Positions 55,695-64,000 of a DNA stretch of 64,000 nucleotides are shown in pieces (position 1 is the first letter of the stretch; each line of letters begins with the position of its first letter). The notes under the pieces are model-generated. The model saw only the letters and a program-made list of their open reading frames with translations, was not told where the DNA came from and did not search any database. A program made the translations under genes and the position numbers. Origin of the DNA: Diadophis punctatus similis (taxonomy: Eukaryota > Chordata > Lepidosauria > Squamata > Dipsadidae); the NCBI GenBank assembly GCA_023053685.1, contig JALIGW010000002.1:164068534-164132533 (forward strand). The letters run 5' to 3'.

Positions 55695-58600
55695 TTTTGT
55701 TATTCTTATATGCCGCCCAACTCCCGAAGGACTCAGGGCGGCGTACAACAAAGGGAAATACAAGAATAAACAAAATTACAAAAAATTTAAAAACAGTACA
55801 AAATTTAAAAAACAATATAAAAGCAACAACATCCATTCAACAACATACATACTTGGGGGGTAAGCTCGAATGGGTTAAGCTGTCCCCCCCACCTGCAGGA
55901 AGAGCCATGTCTTAATGGCCTTTCGGAAGGCCAGTAGAGTGGGGATGGTTCGGGTCTCTGGGGGGAGCTGGTTCCAGAGCACGGGGCCAGCCACAGAGAA
56001 GGCCCTCCCCCTGGGGCCCGCCAGCCGGCATTGCTTGGCCGACGGGACCCGGAGGAGGCCAACTCTGTGGGCCCTAACCGGTCGGAGGGAAGTATGCGGC
56101 AGAATGCGGTCCCGGAGATATCCTGGTCCTAAGCCATGAAGGGCTTTAAAGATGGTGATCAACACCTTGAATTGGACCCGGAGACCGATGGGCAACCAAT
56201 GCAGCTGGCGGAGTATCGGTGTCACGTGGGTGTACCTTGGCACACCCACCACAGCACGCGCAGCCGCATTTTGCACCAACTGAAGTCTCCGGATACTCTT
56301 CAAGGGTAGTCCCATGTAGAGCGCATTGCAGTAGTCCAAACGCGAGGTGACAAGGGCATGAGTGACCGTGAGTAAAGCCTCCTTCTCCAAATATGGCCGC
56401 AGCTGGTGCACCAGGCGGACCTGTGCAAAGGCCCCCCTAGCCACAGCAGAAAGGTGACGGTCTAATTTTAGCTGTGGATCTAGGAGGACCCCCAAGTTGC
56501 GGACCTGGCCTGAGGGAGTCAGTTTCGCACCCTTGAAGACCAAGGAGGGACAGTTATCATGGTCCTTAGGAGGCATTATCCACAGCCACTTGGTCTTGTC
56601 GGGATTAAGTCTGAGTCTGTTCCTTCCCATCCAGATCTTAACGTCGTCCAGGCATCGGCACATTACATCAACTGCCTCCCTGAAGTCAGACGGGGTGGTG
56701 ATGTACAGCTGGGTGTCGTCAGCGTACTGATGGAAACGCACCCCATGCCTGCGGATGATCTCACCCAACGGTTTCATGTAGATGTTAAACAGGATGGGCG
56801 AGAGAACCGACCCCTGGGGCACCCCACATGATAGGGGCCTGGGGGACGATCTCTGCCCTCCTGCCAACACCGACTGCATCTGATCGGCGAGATAAGAGGA
56901 GAACCACCGTAAAACGGTGCCTCCCACTCCCAACTCGCCGAGCCGATGCAGAAGGATACCATGGTCGATGGTATTGAAAGCCGCTGAGAGGTCAAGTAGC
57001 ACCAGGATGGAGGAGTTCCCCCCATCCCGGGCCCGCCAGAGATCATCCATCAGAGCGACCAAGGCAGTTTCTGTACTGTAGCCGCGCCTGAAACCCGACT
57101 GGTAAGGATCTAGATGATATGTTTCATCCAGGAGCTGTAGAAGCTGGGTCACCACCACCTTGTCCACAACTTTCCCTAAAAAAGGTAAGTTGGAGACTGG
57201 ACGGTAGTTTTTCAAATCGGCTGGATCCAGGGAAGGCTTCTTTAGGAGGGGTCGCACCACCGCAGCTTTTAATGACTGCGGTACGGATCCCTCCCGCAAA
57301 GAAGCGGTGATCACCACCTGGATCCAGCCACGTGCCACCTCCCTGCTGGCCGAGACCAGCCAGGAGGGGCACGGGTCCAATAAACAGGTGGAGGTACCCA
57401 TCGCCCCCACAGCCTTGTCCACATCCTCGGGAGAAACAGGCCCAAACTCTTCCCATAATGGTGGACTGAGACTCGTCCCTGTCAACTCTATGGACTCTGC
57501 CCTGCCGGAGTCCAAATTTGACCAAATCTGAGCGACTTTATCCGACAGAAACTCAGCGAATTCCTCAGCTCTGCCTTGTAAGTGTTCCTCGCTCTCCCCT
57601 TTTGCAAGGAGGGAGCGAGTCACCCTAAACAAGGCGGCTGGACGAGAATCTGCGGACGCAATAAGAGCAGAAAGATAAGATCGTCTTGCCGCCCTTATCG
57701 CCACTAAATAAGATCTGATGTAGATTCTTAATAGTGTTCGGTCAGACTCGGTCTTTTTGGCCCTCCAGCGGCGCTCCAGACGTCTCTTCTGGCGTTTCAT
57801 CTCCCGGAGCTCCTCGGTAAACCAGGGAGCTTTCCGGGATCCACTGCCACGGAGAGGTCGCTTAGGCGCAATTCGGTCTAATGCCCCTGATGCTGCGGTG
57901 TTCCAGGCAGCCACCAGGGAGTCAGCCGAGTTGTGTACCAGGGTTTCAGGTATTTCCCCAAGCTCCCTCTGGAATCCTTCCGGCTCCATTAGGTGCCTGG
58001 GGCGGAACCACCTAGTCGGTCCCGCCTCCCTGCGGGGGAGGAATGGGGTTGTGAAATCCAGCCTCAGTAGGAAATGATCTGACCATGACAGTGGGGTGAT
58101 GACTATATCCCTTATCTTCAGATCATCTCTCCACTGCCCCGAGAGAAACACTAGGTCAAGCGTGTGACCACCCTCATGAGTCGGACCCTGAATTACTTGG
58201 GTCAGGTCCATGGTTGTCATGGAATCCATGAACTCCTGAGCCGCCCCAGAGGTTTCGCCAGCAGATGGCAGGTTAAAGTCCCCCAGCACCATAAGCCTAG
58301 GGAACTCAACCGCCAAGCCGGCTACTGCCTCAAGCAGCTCAGGAAGGGCCTTACTTACGCAGCTGGGAGGCAGGTACATTAAGAAAAGGCCCACCTGAAC
58401 CCCTAAGTCCAACTTCAGAAGGAGCGTCTCACACCCAACAATCTCCGGGGCAGGGATCCTACGAGGATGCAGATTTCCACGTGTTATAATTGCCACTCCT
58501 CCCCCCCTTCCCTGGGGTCGAGAATGATGCTGCACCGAGAAACCAGCTGGGCATATCTCGGAGAGGGCTACTCCCCCCTCCTGTCCCAGCCAGGTCTCGG

Positions 58601-59040
58601 TAACACACACCAGGTCTGCCCCCTCCTCTGTGATTAGATCACGTATCAGGGGGGCTTTGTTGATAATTGACCTGGCGTTAAGCAGCAGCATCCTGAGCCC
58701 AGGGCCCTGAGAACCCTGATTGCCAGGTGTCCGGGTTGAGCAAGATGGAACTGGATCAGAGGGGCCGGAACAAGGGATCGCTTGTATACAGCGAGGTCTT
58801 ATTCCCCGAGAGCGGCCCTCCCCTCTGCTCCCGCTATATCTGCCTCTTCCCATTATGACCGAGATGTTCTGGCTCTCACCCCCATCAAAGACCCCCTCCC
58901 CTCCCCACTGCCCCCCCTTTCCTGCAGGCCATACATACCATCCTCTCCAGCCAGGGTAATTTCGTTCCGTCCTCCCCCGCTTCTGTTAGAACACTCAGCG
59001 GGTGGGGGTGGACATCTAGACCCCGGCTCTACCAATCTTC
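55634..59040 (-). mobile_element. CR1/L2-type LINE, nearly full-length, with intact ORF2
   Basis: On the minus strand: a GC-rich leader (about 59040-58854), ORF2 (58853-55875), an AT-rich 3' UTR, the stem-loop GTACGCCGCCCTGAGTC ... GGGCGGCATATAAG (about 55748-55708) and an (AAATA)/(AAAT)n tail on (TTTA)n at 55634-55697. The left boundary is exact at the tail; the 5' end near 59040 is judged only from the change in base composition. No ORF1 was seen. No target duplication was found, as is usual for CR1-like LINEs. Truncated relatives in the window: 62615-62882, 17740-18789, and tails at 7637 and 42850. Confidence 0.88.
55875..58853 (-). CDS. LINE ORF2 protein: endonuclease plus reverse transcriptase, 992 aa, intact
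   Basis: The protein nicks target DNA and reverse-transcribes its own RNA on the cut strand. Residues about 55-262 form an APE-type endonuclease: LLLNARSI (57-63, Asn59), TETWL (85-89, Glu86), GDFN (191-194), LDLVF (232-236) and SDHF (258-261), all catalytic positions kept. Residues about 530-780 form the reverse transcriptase: LKNYRPVSNL (547-556), DLSAAFNTID (621-630), GVPQGSVLSP (677-686) and the active-site YADD (710-713). The C-terminal region has LDYCNALYMGLP (839-850), LHWLP (884-888) and a final LLAFRKAIKTWLF (973-985). No stop or frameshift occurs over 992 codons, usual length for CR1/L2 ORF2. The ATG at 58853 was taken because an in-frame upstream start was not found; the first 50 residues are Arg/Gly/Pro-rich and may be leader. 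The catalytic residues suggest recent activity. Confidence 0.93.
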   Translation of the reverse strand: MGRGRYSGSRGEGRSRGIRPRCIQAIPCSGPSDPVPSCSTRTPGNQGSQGPGLRMLLLNARSIINKAPLIRDLITEEGADLVCVTETWLGQEGGVALSEICPAGFSVQHHSRPQGRGGGVAIITRGNLHPRRIPAPEIVGCETLLLKLDLGVQVGLFLMYLPPSCVSKALPELLEAVAGLAVEFPRLMVLGDFNLPSAGETSGAAQEFMDSMTTMDLTQVIQGPTHEGGHTLDLVFLSGQWRDDLKIRDIVITPLSWSDHFLLRLDFTTPFLPRREAGPTRWFRPRHLMEPEGFQRELGEIPETLVHNSADSLVAAWNTAASGALDRIAPKRPLRGSGSRKAPWFTEELREMKRQKRRLERRWRAKKTESDRTLLRIYIRSYLVAIRAARRSYLSALIASADSRPAALFRVTRSLLAKGESEEHLQGRAEEFAEFLSDKVAQIWSNLDSGRAESIELTGTSLSPPLWEEFGPVSPEDVDKAVGAMGTSTCLLDPCPSWLVSASREVARGWIQVVITASLREGSVPQSLKAAVVRPLLKKPSLDPADLKNYRPVSNLPFLGKVVDKVVVTQLLQLLDETYHLDPYQSGFRRGYSTETALVALMDDLWRARDGGNSSILVLLDLSAAFNTIDHGILLHRLGELGVGGTVLRWFSSYLADQMQSVLAGGQRSSPRPLSCGVPQGSVLSPILFNIYMKPLGEIIRRHGVRFHQYADDTQLYITTPSDFREAVDVMCRCLDDVKIWMGRNRLRLNPDKTKWLWIMPPKDHDNCPSLVFKGAKLTPSGQVRNLGVLLDPQLKLDRHLSAVARGAFAQVRLVHQLRPYLEKEALLTVTHALVTSRLDYCNALYMGLPLKSIRRLQLVQNAAARAVVGVPRYTHVTPILRQLHWLPIGLRVQFKVLITIFKALHGLGPGYLRDRILPHTSLRPVRAHRVGLLRVPSAKQCRLAGPRGRAFSVAGPVLWNQLPPETRTIPTLLAFRKAIKTWLFLQVGGTA

Positions 59041-59799
59041 AATGATCATGCAGCACATACATATCTATCTCACTCATCCACAATCCACACACTCAAATCC
59101 CAATCACACTTCAGAGAGGGAGGGAATAAGTTAAAATAGGATTGAGGCGGAAGGCAGGTCTTCCATATAAAAAAAGGTGCGTGCTAGGAGAGCAAGTCCT
59201 GCGCATTTCCTCAGCTTTCCAGGATGTTCTAAAATCTGAGAGAGGGGGAAACCTCCCTTCTTCCAGTCGTCTTGAGGGAACTAAAGTTCCTGTCCCCATA
59301 GTCTGCAATTTTCCTCCAGTCCATAAAGGGTTCTACATTGTCCGCACAGTTGCTGGATTCGTTTACATAACGAATTGGTTGTGAAGAAGACCAGTAGCCT
59401 AGATTTCATGGTCACTTATTTTAAAATGTCCATTCTGTGGTATATGGTAATGTCACACTATGGGGGCAGCAAGATTGGAGGTTGTAAGATTTTCTGTGAG
59501 ATCCAGGGACTGGGGAGAACATGGCAAAACAGCTGAGTGGATGTAGTTTAAAGCTAATGCAGAGAAGCTGTTGAATCAGGAATTCGGAGTGAGACATAAG
59601 TATATTGAACTATCTAAACCAGCTTTCTGTTATTGAGCAAGCCAAACCACGGCGAGACTGATGGGTTGCTGTAGATTTCTTTGTATGCTAAGAGGGATTT
59701 TATTTCTATATGCCTTGATGGTTTGGACCTTTTTTCCCTTAACTTTATTTGCTTGTATCAGTGTTTGTCCTGTCCCTATTGGCCTAACTTGAACCGAGA

Positions 59800-59800
<1 letters not shown>
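59041..59800. other. Unannotated stretch
   Basis: Nothing recognised. Confidence 0.45.

Positions 59801-59860
<60 letters not shown>
59801..59860. repeat. (TG)n microsatellite, about 60 bp
   Basis: Pure TG run of about 30 units. Confidence 0.97.
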
Positions 59861-59864
<4 letters not shown>

Positions 59865-60057
59865 CTTAAACATTAAATAGTACAATCTATTGCTAGATTT
59901 TTAGACATAAAGCATTCATGTTACTGTCTTCTTCAGTTATACTGTTTTATCATAAAGTAGCTTTCTGCAATGTGGTACCATCAGATATGCTGAATGTGCA
60001 TGGCAACCTGGATGGGAACCCTCTGAGTTGTCATCCAAATAGAACATAGAATAGTAG

Positions 60058-61617
60058 ATGCTCCTCAATCAAGGAAGACAATTATTTGAAATTATTGCAA
60101 CAAATAAAAATAGATTTGGAAAGATGGGGGAAATTGCAATTATCTTTATTAGGTCAGATAGCAACTATTAAGATGAAAGTCCTACCAAAAATACTTTATC
60201 TTTTTCAAACCATACCCATAAAATTGGATATATATTTTTGTTGAATTGAATAAAACGACCTTGAAATTCATATGGCTAGGTAAAAAACCAAGAATAAAAT
60301 TGATAGACTTACAAGATAGTAGAGCTAGAGGTGGCTTTGGGCTCCCAGACTGGAGACTCTATTTCAAAGCAGCATTATTAGTATGGATTAGAGATTGGGT
60401 TAATTTGAGAAACAAAAGGATATTAACACTGGAAGGCCACGACTTACAAAAAGAATGGCACGCATTTTTGTGGGACAAAGAAAATAAGCCACAAAAATAT
60501 TTTAATAGGCATAAGATAAGAGAGTCACTGATGCAAATATGGCAGGAGACAACCCCCCCCCCCAACTACGTGAGAATCCCCAATTGGCTTTCCACTATGA
60601 AGACGATGATTCACTCCAATACTATAGATATGTCCAAAATGGTCAAATATAAGAATATTTTAGATAGTTATGGGAAATTAAAAAGTAGACAGGAGTTGGA
60701 GGAACAGGGTATCTTCAGCTCCAATCAAAGTATAAGAAAGATAGTGAGGAATTTGGAATTGAGGTTGAAATGCAACAATTAGATAAACTTTTGACGGGCC
60801 CAGAAGAAAAAATGATTACAAAAATATATAACTATCTACTAAAATTTGACAGAGCTGAGAATATAGTAAAGGGGACAATGATAGCCTGGGCAAAAAATGT
60901 GGGACATAACATTCATTTGGCCGACTGGGAATAAATTTGGAACAGGAATTATAAAATAACAAAATCAGAGTCTTAGAAAGAGAACCATTATAAAATGTTC
61001 TATCGAGGGCATTTGGCCCCCACAAGACTAGTGAAGATATATCCAAATTTAAGCCCACTTTGCTGGAAATGTAAAAAAGAGCAAGGTACCTTCTTTCATA
61101 CATGGTGGTCGTGCCCAGAAGTGAAGAAATATTGGAAGAAAATACACAGTTGGCTACAAGAATTAGTAGGGTTACAAATAGAATACACCCCATACATTTT
61201 TCTTCTAGGGATATTTAAAGGGAAATACGATAAAAATTCTAAATATTTGATTTTACATATTATAGCCGCAGCTAGGATAGCTTTTGCACAATGTTGGAGA
61301 AATACAAACACACCCATCGAGAGTTTGATATCAAAAAAATATTTGAATACGCGGAGATGGATAAGTTAACAATAGAACTTAAAGGACAAAAAGATTCGGA
61401 TTATTATATAATATGGGAAAAGTGGTATGATTGGATTGATAACAGAAAGTTGAAGAGAAAATGTACAAAGAAAAAGTAGAATTAGAAAATACTGCAAGAT
61501 AATGTACAAAATGTGTTAATATAAATATAATGTATGTAAAAGGTTGTAGATTTGCTTAAAAAGTCACTGTGACATGTAAAGAGAGAAAACCCAATAAAGA
61601 ATTTTTTATATATAAAA
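60058..61617 (+). pseudogene. L1 LINE, 5'-truncated, ORF2 C-terminal third
   Basis: It starts inside ORF2 after the reverse transcriptase: 'IDLERWGKLQLSLLGQIATI', 'KVLPKILYLFQTIPI', then after a stop and frameshift 'FIWLGKKPRIKLIDLQ', 'GGFGLPDWRLYFKAALL' (178-aa frame, 60246-60782), typical of L1 ORF2. The C-terminal zinc knuckle is intact: C-x2-C-x8-H-x4-C in 'CWKCKKEQGTFFHTWWSCP' (about 61058-61114). The last codons are 'WEKWYDWIDNRKLKRK'. A short 3' UTR with AATAAAG and an A-rich tail follow. Fifteen-base target duplications AACATAGAATAGTAG (60043-60057, 61618-61632) frame it exactly. The stop near 60240, the frameshifts near 60790 and the stop near 60930 make it inactive. It landed at the end of a CR1 copy. 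Confidence 0.92.
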
Positions 61618-61925
61618 AACATAGAATAGTAGGGTCTTCTTTGGAGGTCTTCTAGTCCAACCTGCTGCTCAAGCAGCAGACCCCATACCATTCCAGATAA
61701 ATGGCTTTCCAATCTGTTCTTAAAAACCACCTGTGATGGACCACCCACAACTTCTGGAGGCAAGCCATTCTCACTGTCAGGAATTCAGCTTATTTCTAGA
61801 TTGGATCTCTCTTTAATGATCTTCCACCAGTTACTTGACCTCCTTTGATGCAACAGCCCCTCAAGTATGGAAGACTGTTATCCTGTCACCCCTTGTCCTT
61901 CTCTTTATTAAACCTGGTGGAATAT
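61618..61925 (-). mobile_element. CR1 LINE, 3' end
   Basis: ATAGAATAGTAGGGTCTTCT and GTCTTCTAGTCCAACCTG, then CCACAACTTCTGGAGGCAAG and CCTGTCACCCCTTGTCCTTC, are the reverse strand of the amniote CR1 end. The first 15 bases are duplicated at 60043-60057 by the L1 insertion, so CR1 predates the L1. Confidence 0.87.
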
Positions 61926-62560
61926 TGCCCTGGATGAACTGTGCATCACAGAAGATTCCCAAAGGCAGAACTGGCCTTCTTTCTCAATGGGTTAAATAAC
62001 ATTTTTAAAAAATCCATTTACTCCCATTTTACCTCTTCTGCCTTTCTGCTCTCCTTCAAACACATGGACTTGTCCTTCCAGCCTTTATCATCTCAGAATT
62101 GTGCTGAACTGCACTTTTGATCAGCCCAGATGAGCTCCAACCACAAAGAGCCATCCAGTGTGTGTCTGCATGTATCTTCATCCATTTGATCATTGATAAA
62201 GATCATCAAAGTAGGGACAACTCTTATCCTGCATTTCTGCAGCTGGAGTGCTAATTCACAAGCTTGCCAGCTATTCCTTCTAAATAAATCAAATTAGTGC
62301 TTCAGAAGAAGAACACAGACATTATCTCTGGAGGATCATTCCTCTAACTACATAGGGGCACATAGCTATGGGTTAGGTATTACAATATAGTTCAGAGGCA
62401 GATAAATAAATGAGAGGGGATTCAACTATTCATCATTCCTTATCCTTATGTCCTCCAGTTGTATTGGAATACAAACCCCTTCTCCAGTTATGCTGGCACG
62501 ATACAAGGAATATTGTAAAACACAGCTGGAAAACACTAGGTTGTGGAAGTCTGGAGTAAT
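61926..62560. other. Unannotated stretch
   Basis: Nothing recognised. Confidence 0.45.
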
Positions 62561-63119
62561 AGAAATAGCACTTAGACTTATGTACCGCTTCAAGTGCTTT
62601 ACAGCCCTCTCTAAATCCGGACTATAGATCCGGACTATCCCCACCCTGCTGGCCTTCCGTAAAGCCATAAAAACTTGGCTCTTCCGGCAGGCGGGGTGAA
62701 TAGGAAGATCAGATTCCCCCCTTGAATGTTGTTTTTATAATTGTTTTAACTATGCCTTTTAATTTTAAATTATGATAATTGTTTTTATTGTACGCTTCTT
62801 ATTCTGTTGTACGCCGCCCTGAGTCCCACGGGATTGGGCGGCCTATAAGAACGTCTATTAAATTAAATTAAATTAAATTAAATGGTTTACAGAGTCAGCA
62901 GAGTAAGCAGTGCTTTACAATCCTCTCTAAGCTGTTTAGAGTCAGCCTATTGCCCCCAACAATCTGGGTCCTCATTTTACCCACCTCGGAAGGATGCAAG
63001 GTTTGAGTCAACCTTGAGCCGGTAAGATTCGAACTACTGAACTGCTGAACTGCTGGCAGCCAGCAGTCAGCAGATGTAGCCTGCAGTACTGCATTCTAAC
63101 CACTGCGCCACCACGGCTC
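62561..63119 (-). mobile_element. tRNA-derived squamate SINE, family A, split by a LINE
   Basis: The tail part (62561-62614: AGAAATAGCACTTAGACTTA ... CCCTCTCTAA) and the rest (62883-63119) are separated by the LINE fragment 62615-62882. The right part also carries an internal duplication: the CTTTACA..CCTCTCTAAG block recurs at about 62913-62940. The head at the right end reads GAGCCGTGGTGGCGCAGTGG on the minus strand and includes the long-subtype segment. Confidence 0.85.
62615..62882 (+). mobile_element. CR1/L2-type LINE, 3' end, nested in a SINE
   Basis: It starts in the last ORF2 codons ('TLLAFRKAIKTWLFRQAGG' near 62645-62697, stop TGA), nearly identical to the C-terminus of the intact ORF2 at 58853-55875 ('TLLAFRKAIKTWLFLQVGG'). 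A 3' UTR, the stem-loop GTACGCCGCCCTGAGTCCCA ... GGGCGGCCTATAAG and a (TTAAA)n tail at 62858-62882 follow. Confidence 0.9.
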
Positions 63120-63124
63120 AATTT

Positions 63125-64000
63125 GATCACCTAACCCTGTCCAATCCAGCTCGGCACTGAATAATGTTACAGTTAAACTTTGGGGGAAATACATTTTTCC
63201 CTTTCTTTTTCTCCATCTTGCTGATGTAATTGGTGGGCCACATGTAACTGGGTTCTTAAATTCCTCTGGAAATAAATGTTTTGGTCTTAAAACAAATGTG
63301 ATGAATTATCTTGTAGCATCATGTGGCTGTGATGCATAAATGCAATTCCTAGTATTTGGGTATTATACTTGGGACAAATGCCATCATCATAACATACTTT
63401 TAAATTCTTAGGAAGGGGAATGACTCACTAGACTAGCCTTTCTCAATAGTTATGCTGACTAGCATTGGTGTAAATCCTACCAAGGCCTCCTTCTGGGCTT
63501 GGAGGAGATCAAAGTTGAGAGGTTTTGCTTGTGTAACATTTGAGGTTGAAGCCCCGGCATCACCCAAAGGCTCAGAGAACGCATGACTGAAAGAAACTTT
63601 GTCTAAGACTTTGTTGCCGAGCAAGAGAGACAATGTTGGAGAAACTGAGAACTTAGGAGTTATGGAATCTGTGCCCCTTTTTAATGCCTATGTATGCTTC
63701 TAATTGGGAAGTTGAACAAAAAATCAACAAGATTGGAAAAGCCCTCCTGTAACACCTCCCAAAAAGCTCCACGGGTGCAGGTACCAGGTGTGAATTCAAT
63801 TTGAGGAAGGGCGTTTTTAGTTTTCAGTATGGTTCATCCATGAAAGTAGCCCTTGTCTTTCAGATGTTCTTGGCAGCTCCAACCAACAACACAAGGTGCA
63901 GTTGGGACAGAAACCTGGAGGTACAGGAAGCGGGAAGGAAGTTGAAATAGTGTTTTTATGTACAATTATTAATCTAACTTTCCATCAGGTGTTTGGAATC
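63125..64000. other. Unannotated stretch
   Basis: Nothing recognised to the end of the window. Confidence 0.45.

Noticed and set aside
57124..57525. 133-aa frame in another minus-strand frame within the LINE
   Set aside because: Shadow of the intact ORF2, which fully explains the segment.
1..64000. CRISPR array, bacterial operon or plasmid system
   Set aside because: No spacer-repeat arrays; the tandem repeats present are microsatellites, and all recognisable proteins are eukaryotic transposon proteins.

Overview
The window looks like nuclear DNA of a squamate reptile, most likely a snake. The main reasons are a CR1/L3-type LINE end whose 3' tail grows into a long (ATTCT)n array at about 10030 (the pattern described for the snake 'Snake1' LINE), several squamate tRNA-derived SINE families, a very mixed LINE fauna (CR1/L2, L3, L1, an I/Vingi-like type), abundant hAT, Tigger and other Tc1/mariner-like MITEs, and many long, pure microsatellites. 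I found no host protein-coding exon that I recognise. The window reads as intergenic or intronic DNA built mostly from transposon copies.

Layout. 1-3.7 kb: Tigger MITE end, LINE tail, palindromic MITE, two SINEs and a Tigger MITE. 3.8-4.36 kb: the only CpG-dense block not explained by a repeat, followed at once by CCAAT/TATA and a CTCF-like motif; this is the best candidate host regulatory site. 4.8-5.4 kb: a solo retroviral LTR with clean ends. 6-15 kb: hAT MITEs, SINEs and the Snake1-like LINE end. 15.2-22.4 kb: an odd TA-flanked element of alternating inverted modules, a 633-bp hAT MITE, a decayed LINE, a SPIN-like hAT element and an L1 3' end. 22.4-36.5 kb: mariner-like MITE, foldback repeats, a second LTR, a decayed Tigger transposase gene and a TA-flanked element with internal tandem units. 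36.8-50 kb: an I/Vingi-like LINE C-terminus, three long dinucleotide tracts, and hAT and SINE copies. 50-64 kb: the inverted partner of the 633-bp hAT MITE, a hAT nested in a hAT, a CR1/L2-type LINE with an intact 992-codon ORF2 (minus strand, 58853-55875), an L1 fragment with 15-bp target duplications, and a SINE split by a truncated copy of the same CR1/L2 family.

The autonomous and non-autonomous elements can be related. The intact ORF2 could mobilise the truncated LINE ends that share its 3' stem-loop. No hAT transposase was found, so the many hAT MITEs must have been mobilised in trans. Target-site duplications (8 bp for hAT, TA for Tigger and mariner-like elements, 4 bp for the LTR, 13-15 bp for L1) were read directly and set most of the element boundaries given here.
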